From JABDLO01 sp041749255 (GTDB lineage Bacteria > Bacteroidota > Bacteroidia > Chitinophagales > Saprospiraceae), in contig JBGTBR010000091.1 of NCBI GenBank assembly GCA_041749255.1, positions 62,001 to 126,000 of the forward strand: a DNA stretch of 64,000 nucleotides, read 5' to 3'. The notes under the pieces were generated by a model. It had not been told where the DNA came from. It did not search any database and worked only from the letters and a program-made list of their open reading frames with translations. The translations under genes were made by a program, and so were the position numbers. Below, piece by piece: positions 38,616-48,213 of the stretch (its first letter is position 1; each line of letters begins with the position of its first letter).

Positions 38616-39584
38616 TTAAAATAGCTCCCTGATGATTTGTTCCACAGTCACACCTTCTGCCTCAGCTTTATAATTTTTTACAACCCTGTGCCGCAATACT
38701 AAATTAGAAATAGCCTGTACATCTTCTACATCAGGAGAATATTTCCCAAGTATAGCCGCATGGCATTTCGCACCCAAAACCAGATACTGTGAAGCTCTGG
38801 GTCCAGCCCCCCATGATATATATTGATTGACCATTCCTGAAGCCCTTTCAGTTCCAGGTCTGGTTCTTGACGCTAAGGAAACGGCATACTCAAGCACATT
38901 ATCGGCTATAGGTATTTTTCTTATGAGCTTTTGGAACCCTATAATCTGAAGACCAGTCAAAATATTATTCAATTCAACTGTTCTGGCTCCAGTTGTGCTC
39001 TTTACAACATCGATTTCCTCCTGGTAAGAAGGATAATCTAAGGTAATATTAAACATAAACCTATCCAGTTGAGCCTCTGGTAAAGGGTAAGTACCTTCCT
39101 GTTCGATAGGGTTTTGAGTGGCTAAAACAAAGAATGGATTGGGTAGTTGATGGCCGGCTCCTGCTACCGTGACAGACCTTTCCTGCATGGCTTCGAGGAG
39201 TGCTGCCTGGGTTTTAGGCGGAGTACGATTAATCTCATCTGCTAATACAATGTTCGAAAATAAAGGTCCCTTATTAAATACAAAATGTCTTTTCTCATCC
39301 AGAATTTCCGAGCCTGTTATGTCAGAGGGCATCAGGTCTGGTGTAAACTGAATTCTTTTGAAGTCAAGATCTAATACTTCTGAAATTGTACTGACTAAAA
39401 GTGTTTTGGCCAAACCTGGAACACCCACTAAAAGACTATGACCATTGCTGAAAAGAGAAATAATGACAGCTTTAACCACATCGTCCTGTCCTACGATAAC
39501 TTTTCCGATCTCTCTCCTCAATTCTTCATATGATTGAGCCAATCCATCAACTGCTTCTACATCCGTTTTATACATAACCTCCAT
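38616..39584 (-). CDS. MoxR family AAA+ ATPase
   Basis: A 322-residue MoxR ATPase. Walker A is GVPGLAKTLL (about 55-64), Walker B LADEINRTPPKTQAALLEAMQE, sensor 1 ATQNPIEQEGTYPLPEAQLDRF, and the C-terminal lid contains RHRVVKNYKAEAEGVT. MoxR proteins act as chaperones that mature partner complexes, often with VWA-domain proteins. Here the usual partners (DUF58, VWA and TPR proteins of a BatABCDE locus) are not next to it; the upstream neighbour is a 584-nt gap. An internal ATG at 39575 is an alternative start. Confidence 0.93.
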   Translation of the reverse strand: MEVMYKTDVEAVDGLAQSYEELRREIGKVIVGQDDVVKAVIISLFSNGHSLLVGVPGLAKTLLVSTISEVLDLDFKRIQFTPDLMPSDITGSEILDEKRHFVFNKGPLFSNIVLADEINRTPPKTQAALLEAMQERSVTVAGAGHQLPNPFFVLATQNPIEQEGTYPLPEAQLDRFMFNITLDYPSYQEEIDVVKSTTGARTVELNNILTGLQIIGFQKLIRKIPIADNVLEYAVSLASRTRPGTERASGMVNQYISWGAGPRASQYLVLGAKCHAAILGKYSPDVEDVQAISNLVLRHRVVKNYKAEAEGVTVEQIIRELF

Positions 39585-40168
39585 TTGATATCAATTGTAT
39601 TTTTTTTTACAAACATAAATAATGATCCCTCCTCCCGTATTCAAGAGATGAATCAAAAACTAAATTGACTCCACTTTTACTTTCAATTATCCAAAAGAAA
39701 TAAACTCATTTACCATATCAGAAAGTCTCGCGTGACTCGAGTTTAACGATAAAATCGGTACGATTGTTTTATTATCGAGGGATAGAAACCGCATTAAATT
39801 TTGAATTCTCCAGATTCATTTGCAAACTGCCTTCTTTGAAGATTTGAATAATGCTTTCAAAAGATTTTGACCATTTAGGGATTTGCAGCATTTGTTCACA
39901 TCAAGTTTCCTTCCCGGATTGTTGGGGATAATTGATAAGTGGATTTCATACAACATAAAATTGAGTAGTTTGCTGAAAATCGCATCTTCCCTGATAAATA
40001 TACGATTTACCTTACACTTCCAACCACTTAGGCATGCTCCATACTGAATTTCAAATGAATAATTGACCTATTGTATTAACGACAGTAATTCAGTCAACAA
40101 ATATTGATATTGCCTTTTGTAGCAAACCATTTAAAAAGTTAAAAGAATGGTGACAGCCTTTTTAAAAA
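39585..40168. other. Intergenic region of about 580 nt
   Basis: A long spacer upstream of the MoxR gene. The minus strand between about 39800 and 39960 contains short open stretches in two frames interrupted by stops, which could be a decayed gene, but I cannot match them to any family. No repeat, transposon end or terminator with a T run was found. Confidence 0.4.
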
Positions 40169-41080
40169 TTATTGTTCTAATGGTAGTCTGACATGATAAG
40201 TTTTATTAGCAACAGTCAGTTTGCTATCGATTAACCATGGGTTGTAATATTTTAATAAACGGTAGGAAATTCCATGTTTCGTAGCAAAGTCTTTCCAACT
40301 GGAAACCGTTTTATCTATCTTTACTTCATACGTTTTATCCAGACTTGGATATAAATCTTCTTCATCAACATAAAATCCGTATTTTTCTGGTTCGGACATG
40401 ATTTCCTTTATCGCTACCAAACGAAAAACGTAGCGACTCGTTTCATCATTAAGGTGAAGATCGTAAAAGCTTGACTCTCCCTGATTTTTCAAAGTACTGG
40501 CATAACTGGTTGGACCTACATTATAGGCAGCAGCAGCGTCAGTCCATGACCCAAACCTCTTGTACATATGTTTTAGATATTGCGCAGCAGCCCTGGTAGC
40601 CTTTTCCACGTGATATCTCTCATCCACTTCATTATTTACCTCCAACTTCCACTCCTTTGCAGCCAGGTTTCTAAATTGCCAAAAACCTTTTGCATTGGCA
40701 TGCGAAGTGACATTTCTTAAACTGCTTTCAGCTACAGCCAGATATTTAAAATCATCAGGAACCTCTTCTTCAAGTAATATTTTTTCCATAATTGGGAAAA
40801 ATTTATTTGCCATTTTGATATGGAGAAGTGTGGTACTATGCCAATATGAATTGACAAGAATTTCCCTGTCGAGTCTTTCCAATACGTCTACATTATCGGG
40901 CAATTCCTCCCCTGCCCAGTAATATTTATCCTTTAATTTAACACTTTTTACTACCTGGGGAAGGTCAAAAGAAGTAATGACCTCTTCTTCGTTTATTTCA
41001 CCTTCTGTACTGTATGAAATTAATAGCATAGAGCTAAAGATCAACCCCGACAACAAAAAGAAAATGGAATACTTATTCAT
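40169..41080 (-). CDS. Lytic transglycosylase (SLT domain)
   Basis: A 303-residue exported enzyme that cuts peptidoglycan glycan strands. It has an N-terminal signal/anchor (residues 5-24), then a Slt-type domain: LAVAESSLRNVTSHANAKGFWQFR (catalytic Glu in AESS), AAAQYLKHMYKRFGSWTDAAAAYNVGP, and SRYVFRLVAIKEIM. The C-terminal 60 residues (YEVKIDKTVSSWKDFATKHGISYRLL...NKTYHVRLP) look like a LysM-type wall-binding module. This is the layout of MltD-like enzymes. It is a single gene. Confidence 0.9.
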   Translation of the reverse strand: MNKYSIFFLLSGLIFSSMLLISYSTEGEINEEEVITSFDLPQVVKSVKLKDKYYWAGEELPDNVDVLERLDREILVNSYWHSTTLLHIKMANKFFPIMEKILLEEEVPDDFKYLAVAESSLRNVTSHANAKGFWQFRNLAAKEWKLEVNNEVDERYHVEKATRAAAQYLKHMYKRFGSWTDAAAAYNVGPTSYASTLKNQGESSFYDLHLNDETSRYVFRLVAIKEIMSEPEKYGFYVDEEDLYPSLDKTYEVKIDKTVSSWKDFATKHGISYRLLKYYNPWLIDSKLTVANKTYHVRLPLEQ

Positions 41081-41291
41081 TATGATATTTTTTTTCGATT
41101 AATAGGACTGACAGTTTATCACATGGCATCCATATAAAAAAAGAATCCGGCAATATTAAAAGCCAAATTCAATTTGAATAACATGAAATGCTTGCTTAAA
41201 ATAGTAAACGAATATACAAATAATATGTAATATACGTTCCCTATATCCAACATATTTTAAAAATTGCTGCCTTTTATAATTTCATCACCTA

Positions 41292-41822
41292 CTATATATC
41301 CTGCATTTTAGGTCTTTTGAAAACAGGTACAGTTGAGCAGGGTTCGCCATACATTACTGATTGAACCATAGGTACTAATGCAGAGGTCAGCTGCAAAAAG
41401 GCCGTGTGAGGTACCGGTTTCTTGCTACATCCTTTGATCACAACCCTCTCTCCTGACAAATAGGAAAAGTCTTTTGACTGTATCACCCGCGAATAATGGT
41501 TGCGAAGGTAATCATCCCGATTGCCGGGAAACACCTCGAGAGTCCAGGGTACTGCATATGTTGCAATTAGCATATAGGCCCAAACAGGTATGATGGCGTC
41601 AGTTGAACAAAAGACGAGTAATATTTTTCCTCTATACTGGTCCCAATTGTGGTCTTTTAGAGAAACCCTAAAGTCTTTTTCCTTTAAAATAAGTCCCTGG
41701 AAAAGAAAATTCTTCAGATCAAATGATACCATTTCATGTGTGGGGTAGTCATCTTCGAGATTAATTGTTATTAACCCACTTTGAGCTACTCGATTGACAA
41801 GTTGAGTATCCTTATTATTCAT
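41292..41822 (-). CDS. DUF2480 family protein
   Basis: A 176-residue soluble protein of the Bacteroidota-specific DUF2480 family. Conserved features are NRVAQSGLITINLEDDYP near the start, FDLKNFLFQGLILKEKDFR, STDAIIPVWAYMLIAT, and GCSKKPVPHTAFLQLTSALVPMVQSVMYGEPCSTVPVFKR with a Cys pair that might bind metal. Function is not known. The ATG at 41822 overlaps the scpB stop by 8 nt, so the two are co-translated; an upstream start at 41903 would lie deep inside scpB. In other members of the phylum the same gene pair is also seen, from general knowledge. Confidence 0.85.
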   Translation of the reverse strand: MNNKDTQLVNRVAQSGLITINLEDDYPTHEMVSFDLKNFLFQGLILKEKDFRVSLKDHNWDQYRGKILLVFCSTDAIIPVWAYMLIATYAVPWTLEVFPGNRDDYLRNHYSRVIQSKDFSYLSGERVVIKGCSKKPVPHTAFLQLTSALVPMVQSVMYGEPCSTVPVFKRPKMQDI

Positions 41823-42429
41823 TTTTTTTATTCCATTTTTGACCGGAAAGTATATCCTCTTCAATGGGCGCTTTTTCTCCAATTTCACTTTCCGGAGTAT
41901 CAAAATCTTTTAATTTGGGAAGATCGGATAAATCCTTTAACCCAAAATAATCCATAAACTTTTTGGATGTATTATATATGAGTGGTCTTCCCGGACCATC
42001 GCTTCTTCCTGTTATTTCAACAAGATCTTTTTCTAAAAGTTTCTGAATGCTGTAATCACAATTGACACCGCGTATGGCTTCAAGTTCGCTTTTGGTGACG
42101 GGTTGCTTATATGCTATAATAGATAACGTTTCTATGGCGGCACTTGAAAGTTTTTTTTTGGTAGTTAGTTTTAAATAGGTGGCAATAGTATCATGGTATA
42201 TTCCTTTAGTCATAAATTTATATCCTCCTGACACTGGAACAATATGGAAGGCATATGGTCCCTCGCTATATCTCACAACTAACCGTGATATCGCATTTTC
42301 TACTTCCTGTCGGCTAATGGTCGCTTCCATTTGTGCAGATAGTGTCTCCGCTATTTCCTCAACGGTAATCTCATCTCTTGATAAAAAAATCAAAGATTCA
42401 ATGTGACCTTCCAGGTGTTGATCTGTCAT
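41815..42429 (-). CDS. scpB: SMC-Scp complex subunit ScpB
   Basis: A 204-residue winged-helix protein, the ScpB kleisin-binding subunit of the chromosome condensing SMC complex. It shows IESLIFLSRDEITVEEIAETL at the start, SGGYKFMTKGIYHDTIATYL, the family signature LSSAAIETLSIIAYKQPVTKSELEAIRGVNCDYSIQKLLEKDLVEITGRSDGPGRPLIYNTS (here about 95-155) and the FMDYFGLKDLSDLPKL tail. It is followed by the DUF2480 gene with overlapping ends. scpA and smc are not in the window. Confidence 0.94.
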   Translation of the reverse strand: MTDQHLEGHIESLIFLSRDEITVEEIAETLSAQMEATISRQEVENAISRLVVRYSEGPYAFHIVPVSGGYKFMTKGIYHDTIATYLKLTTKKKLSSAAIETLSIIAYKQPVTKSELEAIRGVNCDYSIQKLLEKDLVEITGRSDGPGRPLIYNTSKKFMDYFGLKDLSDLPKLKDFDTPESEIGEKAPIEEDILSGQKWNKKNE

Positions 42430-42681
42430 AAATTTTCAAAAATTGCACATTATTATAAAATACTAAATTACTTAATATTTCAAAAAATTTCATAACGTAG
42501 GAAATCTAGTCAACATGTAGTATTATCAATCGTCTCTGAAAGGGGTAATATAAAGGTTCTCATCTCCCAAAAATAAGTAAAACTTTTTGTTATAAAACTT
42601 CTATGCTGAAAAGAGACAAGATAAGTATTTTTCAACATGAAATGTAAGCTAAAAGAAATGAGCATATCAAATATTGGATAT

Positions 42682-43038
42682 TCAAATTAATATTTGAGAA
42701 ATGACAAATACAAGAGAAATAAGAACCAGGGCTACAAACATGGTTTGAATGTTATAATAAATATTTTTCCTTCGCCTCAGTCGGTTCAAAGCAGTATCGG
42801 CCCGGGTATTTGGTTTGAGACCATAAGAAAACTTACCATTCTTTTTTTCTAAGATCAGATCGCACAACTCATCACCTAAAAAGAGCGAATAATTTTTACT
42901 ATCAATTACAGAAAAATCAATCAAAACAATTCGTGTATCAACATAAAGCATAACGTGACCACTTTCCTCTCCGTGGTACAGACCGACTTTGTATTGCCTA
43001 CCGAAGTCATCGAGATATGTCCATTTACACTGACCCAA
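42682..43038 (-). CDS. Hypothetical tail-anchored protein
   Basis: A 118-residue protein with a polar N-terminal domain (about 1-85) and a single C-terminal membrane segment (about 96-116), so it may be tail-anchored in the inner membrane. I do not recognise the family. The only standard start codon is the TTG at 43038; in-frame sequence continues back to a TAA at about 43073 without an ATG, so the true start is uncertain. It stands alone between scpB and the divergent DksA-like gene. Confidence 0.55.
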   Translation of the reverse strand: MGQCKWTYLDDFGRQYKVGLYHGEESGHVMLYVDTRIVLIDFSVIDSKNYSLFLGDELCDLILEKKNGKFSYGLKPNTRADTALNRLRRRKNIYYNIQTMFVALVLISLVFVISQILI

Positions 43039-43248
43039 TTGATTATGTTTGTTTTTATCTGGATGTACCTGTTAAATTACGATTTTTGTAAGTATAAACC
43101 AATGCTTTTACAAATTATTTTGAAACATTCCAATTATATTCCCACTTTCTTTACAGTAAGCATTTGTATATATATACATTAGTAACCTTATTTATTAAGT
43201 TTTAAGTTACTATGCTTAAAGTACTGTGTGTCAATCAAATTTTTATAT

Positions 43249-43575
43249 ATGAACAAAAAGTTGTTAAGGAAAAAGATAAGTGAATTGATTCAAAAAACAG
43301 AAACCGATATTGCTGATATGGAGATGAATACTGCTCCCGTGTCACCGGAAAATGCAATAGGCAGAGTGTCCAGAATGGATGCCATAAATAATAAAAGTGT
43401 AGTCGAAGCAGCCCTCAGAAATAAAAGGGAAAAATTATCAAAATTGCAAATTGCCCTAAGCCGCATAGATAAGCCGGAATTTGGAATATGTTCTATGTGT
43501 GGCATGCCCATTCAGGAAGGCCGTCTGATATATATGCCGGAAAGTACCCGATGCATACGGTGTGCCGATAAATAA
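43249..43575 (+). CDS. TraR/DksA-type C4 zinc-finger protein
   Basis: A 108-residue protein with an N-terminal coiled coil and a C-terminal zinc finger with Cys81, Cys84, Cys102 and Cys105 (CSMC...CIRC). This is the DksA/TraR fold, which in the known members enters the RNA polymerase secondary channel and alters promoter response. It is shorter than E. coli DksA (151 aa). ATG 43249 is preferred over a GTG at 43228. The motif GRVSRMDAINNKS in the coiled-coil tip region is typical of the Bacteroidota group. Confidence 0.87.
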   Translation: MNKKLLRKKISELIQKTETDIADMEMNTAPVSPENAIGRVSRMDAINNKSVVEAALRNKREKLSKLQIALSRIDKPEFGICSMCGMPIQEGRLIYMPESTRCIRCADK

Positions 43576-43765
43576 GAGTGGTCATTTGCTATAAAACCGC
43601 CTCACTTAGGTAGTTCTTTCTAAATGGATACGTGAATAAAGAGAAGAAATGTATACATTAGCCCTATTGTTACATTGCACCCAATATTAAATTGAGTTGA
43701 GTCTAACTGCTCTAAATTGGATTTGTCCATGTTTAAATTATATAAAAACTAAATAATTAAAGTGA

Positions 43766-44818
43766 ATGAAAACCATTAAAGGTCCTGCAATATTTTTAGC
43801 CCAGTTTATGGGGGACACCGCACCATTCAACTCGCTGGATACTATTTGTACCTGGGCAGCTTCACTAGGTTATAAAGGCATTCAGATACCCACATGGGAA
43901 AACAGACTCATAGACCTTGAAAAAGCCGCCAACAGTCAAACCTATTGCGATGAATTGAAAGGTAAAATTGCTGACCACGGATTGGAAATCACAGAGTTAT
44001 CTACCCATCTTCAGGGACAGCTCGTGGCTGTACACCCTGCATACGATCATATGTTTGACTCATTTGCACCGGAAGCCGTTAAAAATAATCCCTCTTCCAG
44101 GACAACCTGGGCAGTACAACAATTAAAATGGGCTGCATCCGCCAGTAAAAATCTTGGCTTGAAGGCCCATGCTACTTTCTCTGGTGCTTTACTTTGGCAT
44201 ACAGCATACCCGTGGCCTCAGCGACCTGCAGGATTAGTAGAAATGGGATTTAAAGAATTAGCCAAAAGATGGATGCCAATACTTGAGCATTTTGATAAAT
44301 GTGGTGTTGATGTCTGTTATGAAATACATCCGGGTGAAGATCTGCATGATGGTTACAGTTATGAAATGTTCCTTGACCATGTCAATGACCATCCAAGGGC
44401 CTGTATCTTGTATGATCCCAGCCATTTCTTATTGCAACAATTGGATTATCTTCAATTTATCGATATTTATCACGACCGTATCAAAATGTTTCATGTAAAA
44501 GATGCAGAGTTTAACCCCAATGGTAAAGGGGGGGTCTATGGTGGTTATCAATCATGGATCAATCGTCCGGGTCGATTCAGGTCTCTTGGAGATGGGCAGG
44601 TCGATTTTGCATCTATTTTCACTAAATTATCGCGGTATGGTTTTGACGGATGGGCTGTAATGGAATGGGAGTGCTGTATAAAATCTCCTGAACAGGGAGC
44701 CAGAGAAGGCGCACCCTTCATACTAAGCCACATTATCGAAGTAACCGATAAAGCTTTCGATGATTTTGCTGGAGGTGAAGAGGATACCGATTCGCTCAAG
44801 AAAGTTCTCGGTCTGTAG
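43766..44818 (+). CDS. Sugar phosphate isomerase/epimerase family protein
   Basis: A 350-residue TIM-barrel protein of the xylose-isomerase-like (AP endonuclease 2) superfamily. Metal-binding positions are visible in VCYEIHPGED (Glu), ILYDPSHFLLQ (Asp, His), MFHVKDAEF (His, Asp) and WAVMEWECC (Glu near the end). The N-terminal GYKGIQIPTW strand is typical. Members act on inositols, keto-sugars or hydroxypyruvate. It is a single gene with no sugar-oxidoreductase neighbours, so the substrate cannot be told. Confidence 0.88.
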   Translation: MKTIKGPAIFLAQFMGDTAPFNSLDTICTWAASLGYKGIQIPTWENRLIDLEKAANSQTYCDELKGKIADHGLEITELSTHLQGQLVAVHPAYDHMFDSFAPEAVKNNPSSRTTWAVQQLKWAASASKNLGLKAHATFSGALLWHTAYPWPQRPAGLVEMGFKELAKRWMPILEHFDKCGVDVCYEIHPGEDLHDGYSYEMFLDHVNDHPRACILYDPSHFLLQQLDYLQFIDIYHDRIKMFHVKDAEFNPNGKGGVYGGYQSWINRPGRFRSLGDGQVDFASIFTKLSRYGFDGWAVMEWECCIKSPEQGAREGAPFILSHIIEVTDKAFDDFAGGEEDTDSLKKVLGL

Positions 44819-44827
44819 ATATTCACA

Positions 44828-45343
44828 TTAATTGTTGGAATGGAGGCTGTCATCGAACGCAAACAATACTTCTCCTGAGGGAAGGATTTCCATATGGAAT
44901 GCACGGCTGGAGTTGGGATCGTAATTTTGACTATCCTGTGATACGCCTGCCATGATATGTATAATTAGTTCTGCATCAATCATCGCTACAGACCTTTTGA
45001 GAACTGCAGATGTAAATACTGTACTCGCCAAAGATTTTCTGGTGATGAGCTTACCCTTGTTGTCAAAAGTCACCAATACAAATTCATATTTATCGATACT
45101 ACCCTTCCAATATACTAAACCGACGTATTCTTCTTGTGATGGTAAAGAAAAACAAGGTATATATTCAGTCATTCCATCTCCTGTTTTGCCTTCCCAAATT
45201 TCAATGTACTCTTCTATAGCCTGTAAAGGTAAAACCTTGTTTTCCCTACTAAATACTTCCAGTGCCTCATCATTCAAAGTTATCGGTAATTCGATTTCAG
45301 GAAAAAAAGCGAGAAAACCAGCCCAGGAAAGTTTTGTTTTCAT
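44828..45343 (-). CDS. Conserved hypothetical protein
   Basis: A 171-residue soluble protein, convergent with the isomerase gene (9-nt gap). I do not recognise it. It has a short hydrophobic start (LSWAGFLAFFPEIELPITL) without a cleavage site, an Ile-Glu-rich middle (AIEEYIEIWEG), a central beta region (YVGLVYWKGSIDKYEFVLVTFDNKGKLITRK) and the closing MEILPSGEVLFAFDDSL. The strong coding look and normal codon use support a real gene. Confidence 0.7.
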   Translation of the reverse strand: MKTKLSWAGFLAFFPEIELPITLNDEALEVFSRENKVLPLQAIEEYIEIWEGKTGDGMTEYIPCFSLPSQEEYVGLVYWKGSIDKYEFVLVTFDNKGKLITRKSLASTVFTSAVLKRSVAMIDAELIIHIMAGVSQDSQNYDPNSSRAFHMEILPSGEVLFAFDDSLHSNN

Positions 45344-46057
45344 AGTGCAAAGTTAATTGGTTAAGTCAACGTATCCATAAATCCAAAATGAATAATTTTT
45401 ACCAACTTACAGTAAAAGTAATGAATCTACACAGGTAGATGATTTTTCAAAAATAGAAAGTTTTTATCATTATTCAGTCCCTTTTTTTCAATTATACCAA
45501 AAAACAAACTCAGCTTCGGGTTGTTCACCAGATTTGATGAAAATGGTTAGGCACACTATTGGTTAATATACTATCATTTGTGGCCGAATTTGTCTCTACT
45601 ACTGTAATGGGTTAAAACATGCTCTTTTTAAGGTAAGCTAAGCCTTATTAAACAAATTCATAAGGAAGAATTGAAACATTAAGACAGCCAAGAAAAGAGC
45701 CATTCCGCAAACCTTCAGCAGGGCATTTTTTATGGTTTTGATGACCCGGTGACTGGATCATGCCGCTCATCTGCAACGCTGGAATGAAGGCTGCGATCAA
45801 TGCCATTGGTAAACTTCTGAAGTCCTTGTTTAGACTGGTGTCGTGTCACATGTATTCTGACGGTTAAGTCGTTTGTATTTTTCTGGCTGTTGAGTAAAAA
45901 AATCCGCGCATCCACCTCTGACGGACGTAAGGATTTTTTTCTGAAAACAGGCTGGAAAAGAGGTAGAATTGGATCGGTAAGAGTTTGGTGTGATACGACA
46001 CTAAACCCCAGCGTGTATGCTATTGATTATAGTCAAGGGTATCATCCATGGTCAGGC
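45344..46057. other. Long gene-poor region with a possible decayed gene
   Basis: About 710 nt. The left half is ordinary AT-rich spacer. From about 45720 to 46070 the sequence is clearly richer in GC than its surroundings and has open frames on both strands (for example plus frame from 45833 to 46078 without a proper start), but neither frame matches anything I know. It may be the remnant of a lost gene or a foreign fragment. Confidence 0.4.
45896..45940. terminator. Possible bidirectional terminator in the gene-poor region
   Basis: AAAAAAATCC (45896-45905) and GGATTTTTTT (45931-45940) form a 10-bp inverted repeat around a 25-nt, GC-richer loop that can itself fold partly. T runs are present on both strands. 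It lies downstream of the minus-strand porin gene. The loop is long for an efficient terminator. Confidence 0.4.
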
Positions 46058-46636
46058 TTAGGATCTGTGGCCAAATAGGTAAAATACACCAAACTGAAAT
46101 CCCCGGTTGGTAACTTTTACTGATGAGTTTTCAGTGATATCGTTCATCCCATGGTTATACCTTGCATCCACGCCAAAGCCGGATGGAGGGTGTATATAAC
46201 TTGCGCCGATGCTTAACCCGAGGTCAAGGGTTCCATAATTATTTTTGACATCTGTTTTAGCATTGTTGGTTACATTATTTGCAGAAAGTAAAACGCCTAA
46301 TTGCGGACCTGCCTGAATCCTAAATCCATTGTCAAACATATATTGAAACAATACCGGAATATTAATATAATCCAGGTTTGTTTTGGTACTTCCATTGCTG
46401 GAGTTTGCGCCTTGTTGAGAATAATAAATTTCAGGTTGTAGAGCCAAATCGCCTGCCAGGTGAACATGGCCTAATAATCCTAAATGAAGGCCGACTTTTG
46501 AATCGAAAGTGGTGTTGTTGTTATAATTTACATTATAACCATTCAAACCACCTTTAATTCCTATGTTGACGTGTTGTGCACTTGTCGTACCTGCCATCAA
46601 CATAAATGTGAGAATTCCGATAAAATTTAATTTCAT
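46058..46636 (-). CDS. Porin family outer membrane beta-barrel protein
   Basis: A 192-residue small barrel with signal peptide (cut at TSAQ-H, residue 21). The mature part has the OMP_b-brl_2 look: VNIGIKGGLNGYN, KVGLHLGLLGHVHLAGDLALQPEIYYSQQG, YINIPVLFQYMFDNGFRIQAGPQLGVLLSA, LDLGLSIGASYIHPPSGFGVDARYNHG, and the last strand NRGFQFGVFYLFG. It is expected as an eight-stranded barrel in the outer membrane; whether it makes a pore is unknown. It is monocistronic. Confidence 0.88.
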   Translation of the reverse strand: MKLNFIGILTFMLMAGTTSAQHVNIGIKGGLNGYNVNYNNNTTFDSKVGLHLGLLGHVHLAGDLALQPEIYYSQQGANSSNGSTKTNLDYINIPVLFQYMFDNGFRIQAGPQLGVLLSANNVTNNAKTDVKNNYGTLDLGLSIGASYIHPPSGFGVDARYNHGMNDITENSSVKVTNRGFQFGVFYLFGHRS

Positions 46637-46878
46637 GATTTCTGTTATGTAATTTTGGCAAAGTTGGCGCTTAATTCCTTGATCGTGTTACATAATCATA
46701 TATATAAATTATATAATTTACAGATTAACCTGGTTTGGGAGGCCTAAAGACTAATTTCTGCTACATGTATTTCTTAATTTGCCTGTGTAGCTACATTCTT
46801 TGAGAATGGTATTTCATTGTATAATGTTACATATTAAATATCGACCTAATAAGGCTTACCCTTTCATATTAAATAAAC

Positions 46879-48192
46879 TCATTGCATTTTTTCGTTAAAA
46901 TCAGACCTTCCATCATCGTATAGGCCTTTGACTCCAGTTATGGTGCCATTTTCATATATTATTTTTAATCTGAAATATGGAATTGCCTCGATACGAAACA
47001 AAGTCTCAGTCATAGGAATTAAAAGATGTTTTGAACCTCCTTCTCTTTGGTAATACAGCTTTTCATTTTCAAATGTTATAGCTCTGGGTCCATAGTTTCC
47101 AGAATAACTTTTGAGAATTTGCGAAGAAATTTCGACCGGATTTTCTTCAGCTTTCCATCCGTCCAGTATCCATTGGTATTTGAAAGAATTACTGTTACCA
47201 GCTCGTTGCATTATTTTTTTAATGGCTTCCACTTTTGCCATACCTAAAGCTTGATTTGCCGGTACGATAAAATGAGGCTCAACTCCTGTACCTTCCCAAT
47301 TTGTATTGGTTACTGGATTTATTGCCCTCCCTGTTGGTACCCAAACAGAAAAACGGTCTGTTGCTATATGTAGACCTCCGGGATGAGCACCGCCGCCGGT
47401 AATCTCACCAATCAATGTTGCCCGGTTTAAATGTTTGAGATTGTAACAAAATTCTTCAGCAGCCGAGAATGAATTTTTGCTGGTTAATATATAAACATCC
47501 GTATCTGGCATGCGGTTTCCAGGAACGTATGGAAGAGTCCATGTCTGATCAATTCGATCTGTAGGCCGAAAATAAAAGTTGTTTAAATGAACTGGTTGAT
47601 CGGAGAACAAATAGCTTGATATTAATTGAATCATGGCGGGACTCCCTCCTCCATTATTTCTAATATCTATGATCAAAGCATCTGTATTAGATAAAAAATT
47701 CATAGCAGCTTCCGCAATAGCTCCGCTTTCATTGGTTACATAGTAAAACCCTCTCAGGTCAAGATATCCAATATTCCCTTCCAGGATTTTTAGCTCCTGA
47801 AAACCAAAATTGTTTTTTCTGGCTTCCACTTTCCTTCGTTCAACAAAAGCTAAACTATCTTCGACGCTTCTGAAACTTTTTCTTTCAGCAATTTCTTCAG
47901 GATTGAATCTAACCCTTAAATGCAGATCATTGCTGATAAACCTGATATCTTTTGTAAGACTATCGGCAAAAGCCACCGGATTTGAGATAGAATTGTATTT
48001 ACCTTCATTGTTTTTCTTTTTTATGTATTCTCCCATTGATTTTCCTGTGTCTGGAAACACATAACGATCCTCTAGCATCTTACTGACGGAATCTATCACC
48101 TCTTTCAGTTCATTTTTATTCAAAGGTTGATGCTCTTGTGAAAATAAAAATATAGGAAAACAAAGTAATAATAATAAGATTTCTCGCTTCAT
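46879..48192 (-). CDS. S41 family peptidase with extra C-terminal module
   Basis: A 437-residue exported peptidase. Signal peptide (to FLFSQ), an IRBP/Tricorn-type N-terminal helical domain (ELKEVIDSVSKMLEDRYVFPD), then the S41 core: IGYLDLRGFY, ALIIDIRNNGGGSP, the nucleophile Ser in TSKNSFSAAEEF, and LIGEITGGGAHPGG. After residue 350 a separate module begins (YSGNYGPRAITFENEKLYYQREG...LIPMTETLFRIE...FRLKIIYENG). The same module ends the serine hydrolase at 49849-51576. It lies 21 nt after a MarR-type regulator gene, so both are probably under the palindromic operator at 48679. Confidence 0.88.
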   Translation of the reverse strand: MKREILLLLLCFPIFLFSQEHQPLNKNELKEVIDSVSKMLEDRYVFPDTGKSMGEYIKKKNNEGKYNSISNPVAFADSLTKDIRFISNDLHLRVRFNPEEIAERKSFRSVEDSLAFVERRKVEARKNNFGFQELKILEGNIGYLDLRGFYYVTNESGAIAEAAMNFLSNTDALIIDIRNNGGGSPAMIQLISSYLFSDQPVHLNNFYFRPTDRIDQTWTLPYVPGNRMPDTDVYILTSKNSFSAAEEFCYNLKHLNRATLIGEITGGGAHPGGLHIATDRFSVWVPTGRAINPVTNTNWEGTGVEPHFIVPANQALGMAKVEAIKKIMQRAGNSNSFKYQWILDGWKAEENPVEISSQILKSYSGNYGPRAITFENEKLYYQREGGSKHLLIPMTETLFRIEAIPYFRLKIIYENGTITGVKGLYDDGRSDFNEKMQ

Positions 48193-48213
48193 GACATTAT
48201 TTTTTAATATTTA

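Noticed and set aside
39800..39960. Decayed gene on the minus strand upstream of MoxR
   Set aside because: Only short open pieces in two frames with stops; no recognisable family, so reported only as intergenic.
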